In this document: positions 5,032-5,443 of the stretch, one piece after another
Position numbering within the stretch: the first letter of the stretch is position 1
Layout of the letters: every line of letters starts with the position of its first letter
NCBI GenBank assembly: GCA_001724315.1
Contig: MEEC01000196.1
Span: forward strand, 1-5,443
Length of the DNA: 5,443 nucleotides
From: Lautropia sp. SCN 70-15
GTDB lineage: Bacteria > Pseudomonadota > Gammaproteobacteria > Burkholderiales > Burkholderiaceae_E
Direction: 5' to 3'
Made by a program: the position numbers and the translations under genes
The notes under the pieces: model-generated
Database searches by the model: none
The model's input: only the letters and a program-made list of their open reading frames with translations
What the model was told of the DNA's origin: nothing

Positions 5032-5443
5032 ATGGACCGCCTTCGCATCACCGGCGGCCTGCCGCTGCGCGGCGAGGTGCCGGTGTCCGGCGCCAAGAAC
5101 GCCGCGCTGCCCATCCTCTGCGCGGCGCTGCTGGCGGCCGACACGCTCGAGATCGGCAACGTGCCGCGCCTGCACGACGTGGCCACCACGCTGAAGCTGC
5201 TCGGCCAGATGGGCGCGCGCTGCGAGCGCGACGGCGACCGGGTCTCGATCGATGCCTCGCCGGTGGTCACGCCCGAGGCTCGCTACGAGCTGGTGCGCAC
5301 GATGCGCGCGTCGATCCTGGTGCTCGGCCCGCTGCTCGCCCGCTTCGGCGAGGCCCGGGTGGCCCTGCCCGGCGGCTGCGCGATCGGCCAGCGGCCGGTC
5401 GACCAGCACATCAAGGGCCTGCAGGCCATGGGTGCGCAGATCG
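5032..5443 (+). CDS. murA: MurA, UDP-N-acetylglucosamine enolpyruvyl transferase (3' end outside window)
   Basis: MurA transfers enolpyruvate from phosphoenolpyruvate to UDP-GlcNAc in the cytoplasm, the first committed step of peptidoglycan synthesis and the target of fosfomycin. Only the first 137 codons plus one base are present; the full enzyme is about 420 residues. The N-terminus MDRLRITGG leads to SGAKNAALP at 19-27, with Lys22 and Asn23 of the substrate site. Next come VPRLHDV at 44-50 and RTMRAS at 89-94 with the equivalent of E. coli Arg91. The active-site loop LPGGCAIGQRPVD at 112-124 carries the catalytic cysteine at 116 (Cys115 in E. coli) and the equivalent of Arg120. Because the cysteine is present rather than Asp, this is the fosfomycin-sensitive form as far as that residue goes. 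The start lies two bases after the BolA gene stop. The truncation is only the window edge. Confidence 0.96.
   Translation, partial: MDRLRITGGLPLRGEVPVSGAKNAALPILCAALLAADTLEIGNVPRLHDVATTLKLLGQMGARCERDGDRVSIDASPVVTPEARYELVRTMRASILVLGPLLARFGEARVALPGGCAIGQRPVDQHIKGLQAMGAQI

Noticed and set aside
5..5443. A new defence, mobile or biosynthetic system
   Set aside because: Every gene belongs to a recognised envelope-related family in a known gene order, and base composition is even, with no sign of transfer, integrase, repeats of CRISPR type or insertion sequence ends.

Overview
The window is a compact, GC-rich bacterial envelope locus read entirely on the + strand. Eight complete genes and one 3'-truncated gene fill almost all of it. 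The longest non-coding gap is 54 bases, between mlaE and mlaD. Codon third positions are overwhelmingly G or C. The gene order mlaE-mlaD-mlaA-mlaC-mlaB, then an ABC-2 type exporter pair, a BolA/IbaG gene and murA, is the arrangement I know from Betaproteobacteria, especially Burkholderiales. The species cannot be read from the sequence.

Bases 5-3032 hold the Mla (maintenance of outer-membrane lipid asymmetry) genes. They encode the inner-membrane permease MlaE, the periplasm-facing MCE protein MlaD, the outer-membrane lipoprotein MlaA (VacJ), the periplasmic phospholipid carrier MlaC and the cytoplasmic STAS protein MlaB. The Mla ATPase gene mlaF is expected just upstream and outside the window. 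MlaA takes mislocalised phospholipid from the outer leaflet of the outer membrane, MlaC carries it across the periplasm, and the MlaFEDB complex receives it. In E. coli mlaA lies elsewhere on the chromosome, whereas here it sits between mlaD and mlaC.

Bases 3029-4769 hold an ATPase and a permease that closely resemble E. coli YadG and YadH by my recall of those sequences. The ATPase start overlaps the mlaB stop by four bases, so the pair looks translationally attached to the Mla operon. Its substrate is unknown. Bases 4790-5029 encode a short BolA-family protein of the IbaG type. Bases 5032-5443 are the first 137 codons of murA, which encodes the first committed enzyme of peptidoglycan synthesis; the gene runs off the window.

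No RNA gene, mobile element, CRISPR array or convincing terminator was seen. The likely unit is one long transcript linking phospholipid homeostasis, an uncharacterised exporter and cell-wall precursor synthesis. This is a known, conserved locus and I do not claim a new system. The points most worth a second look are the unexplained YadGH pair joined to mla, a hairpin-encoded Gly/Pro-rich insertion in its ATPase, and a few small inverted or direct repeats.
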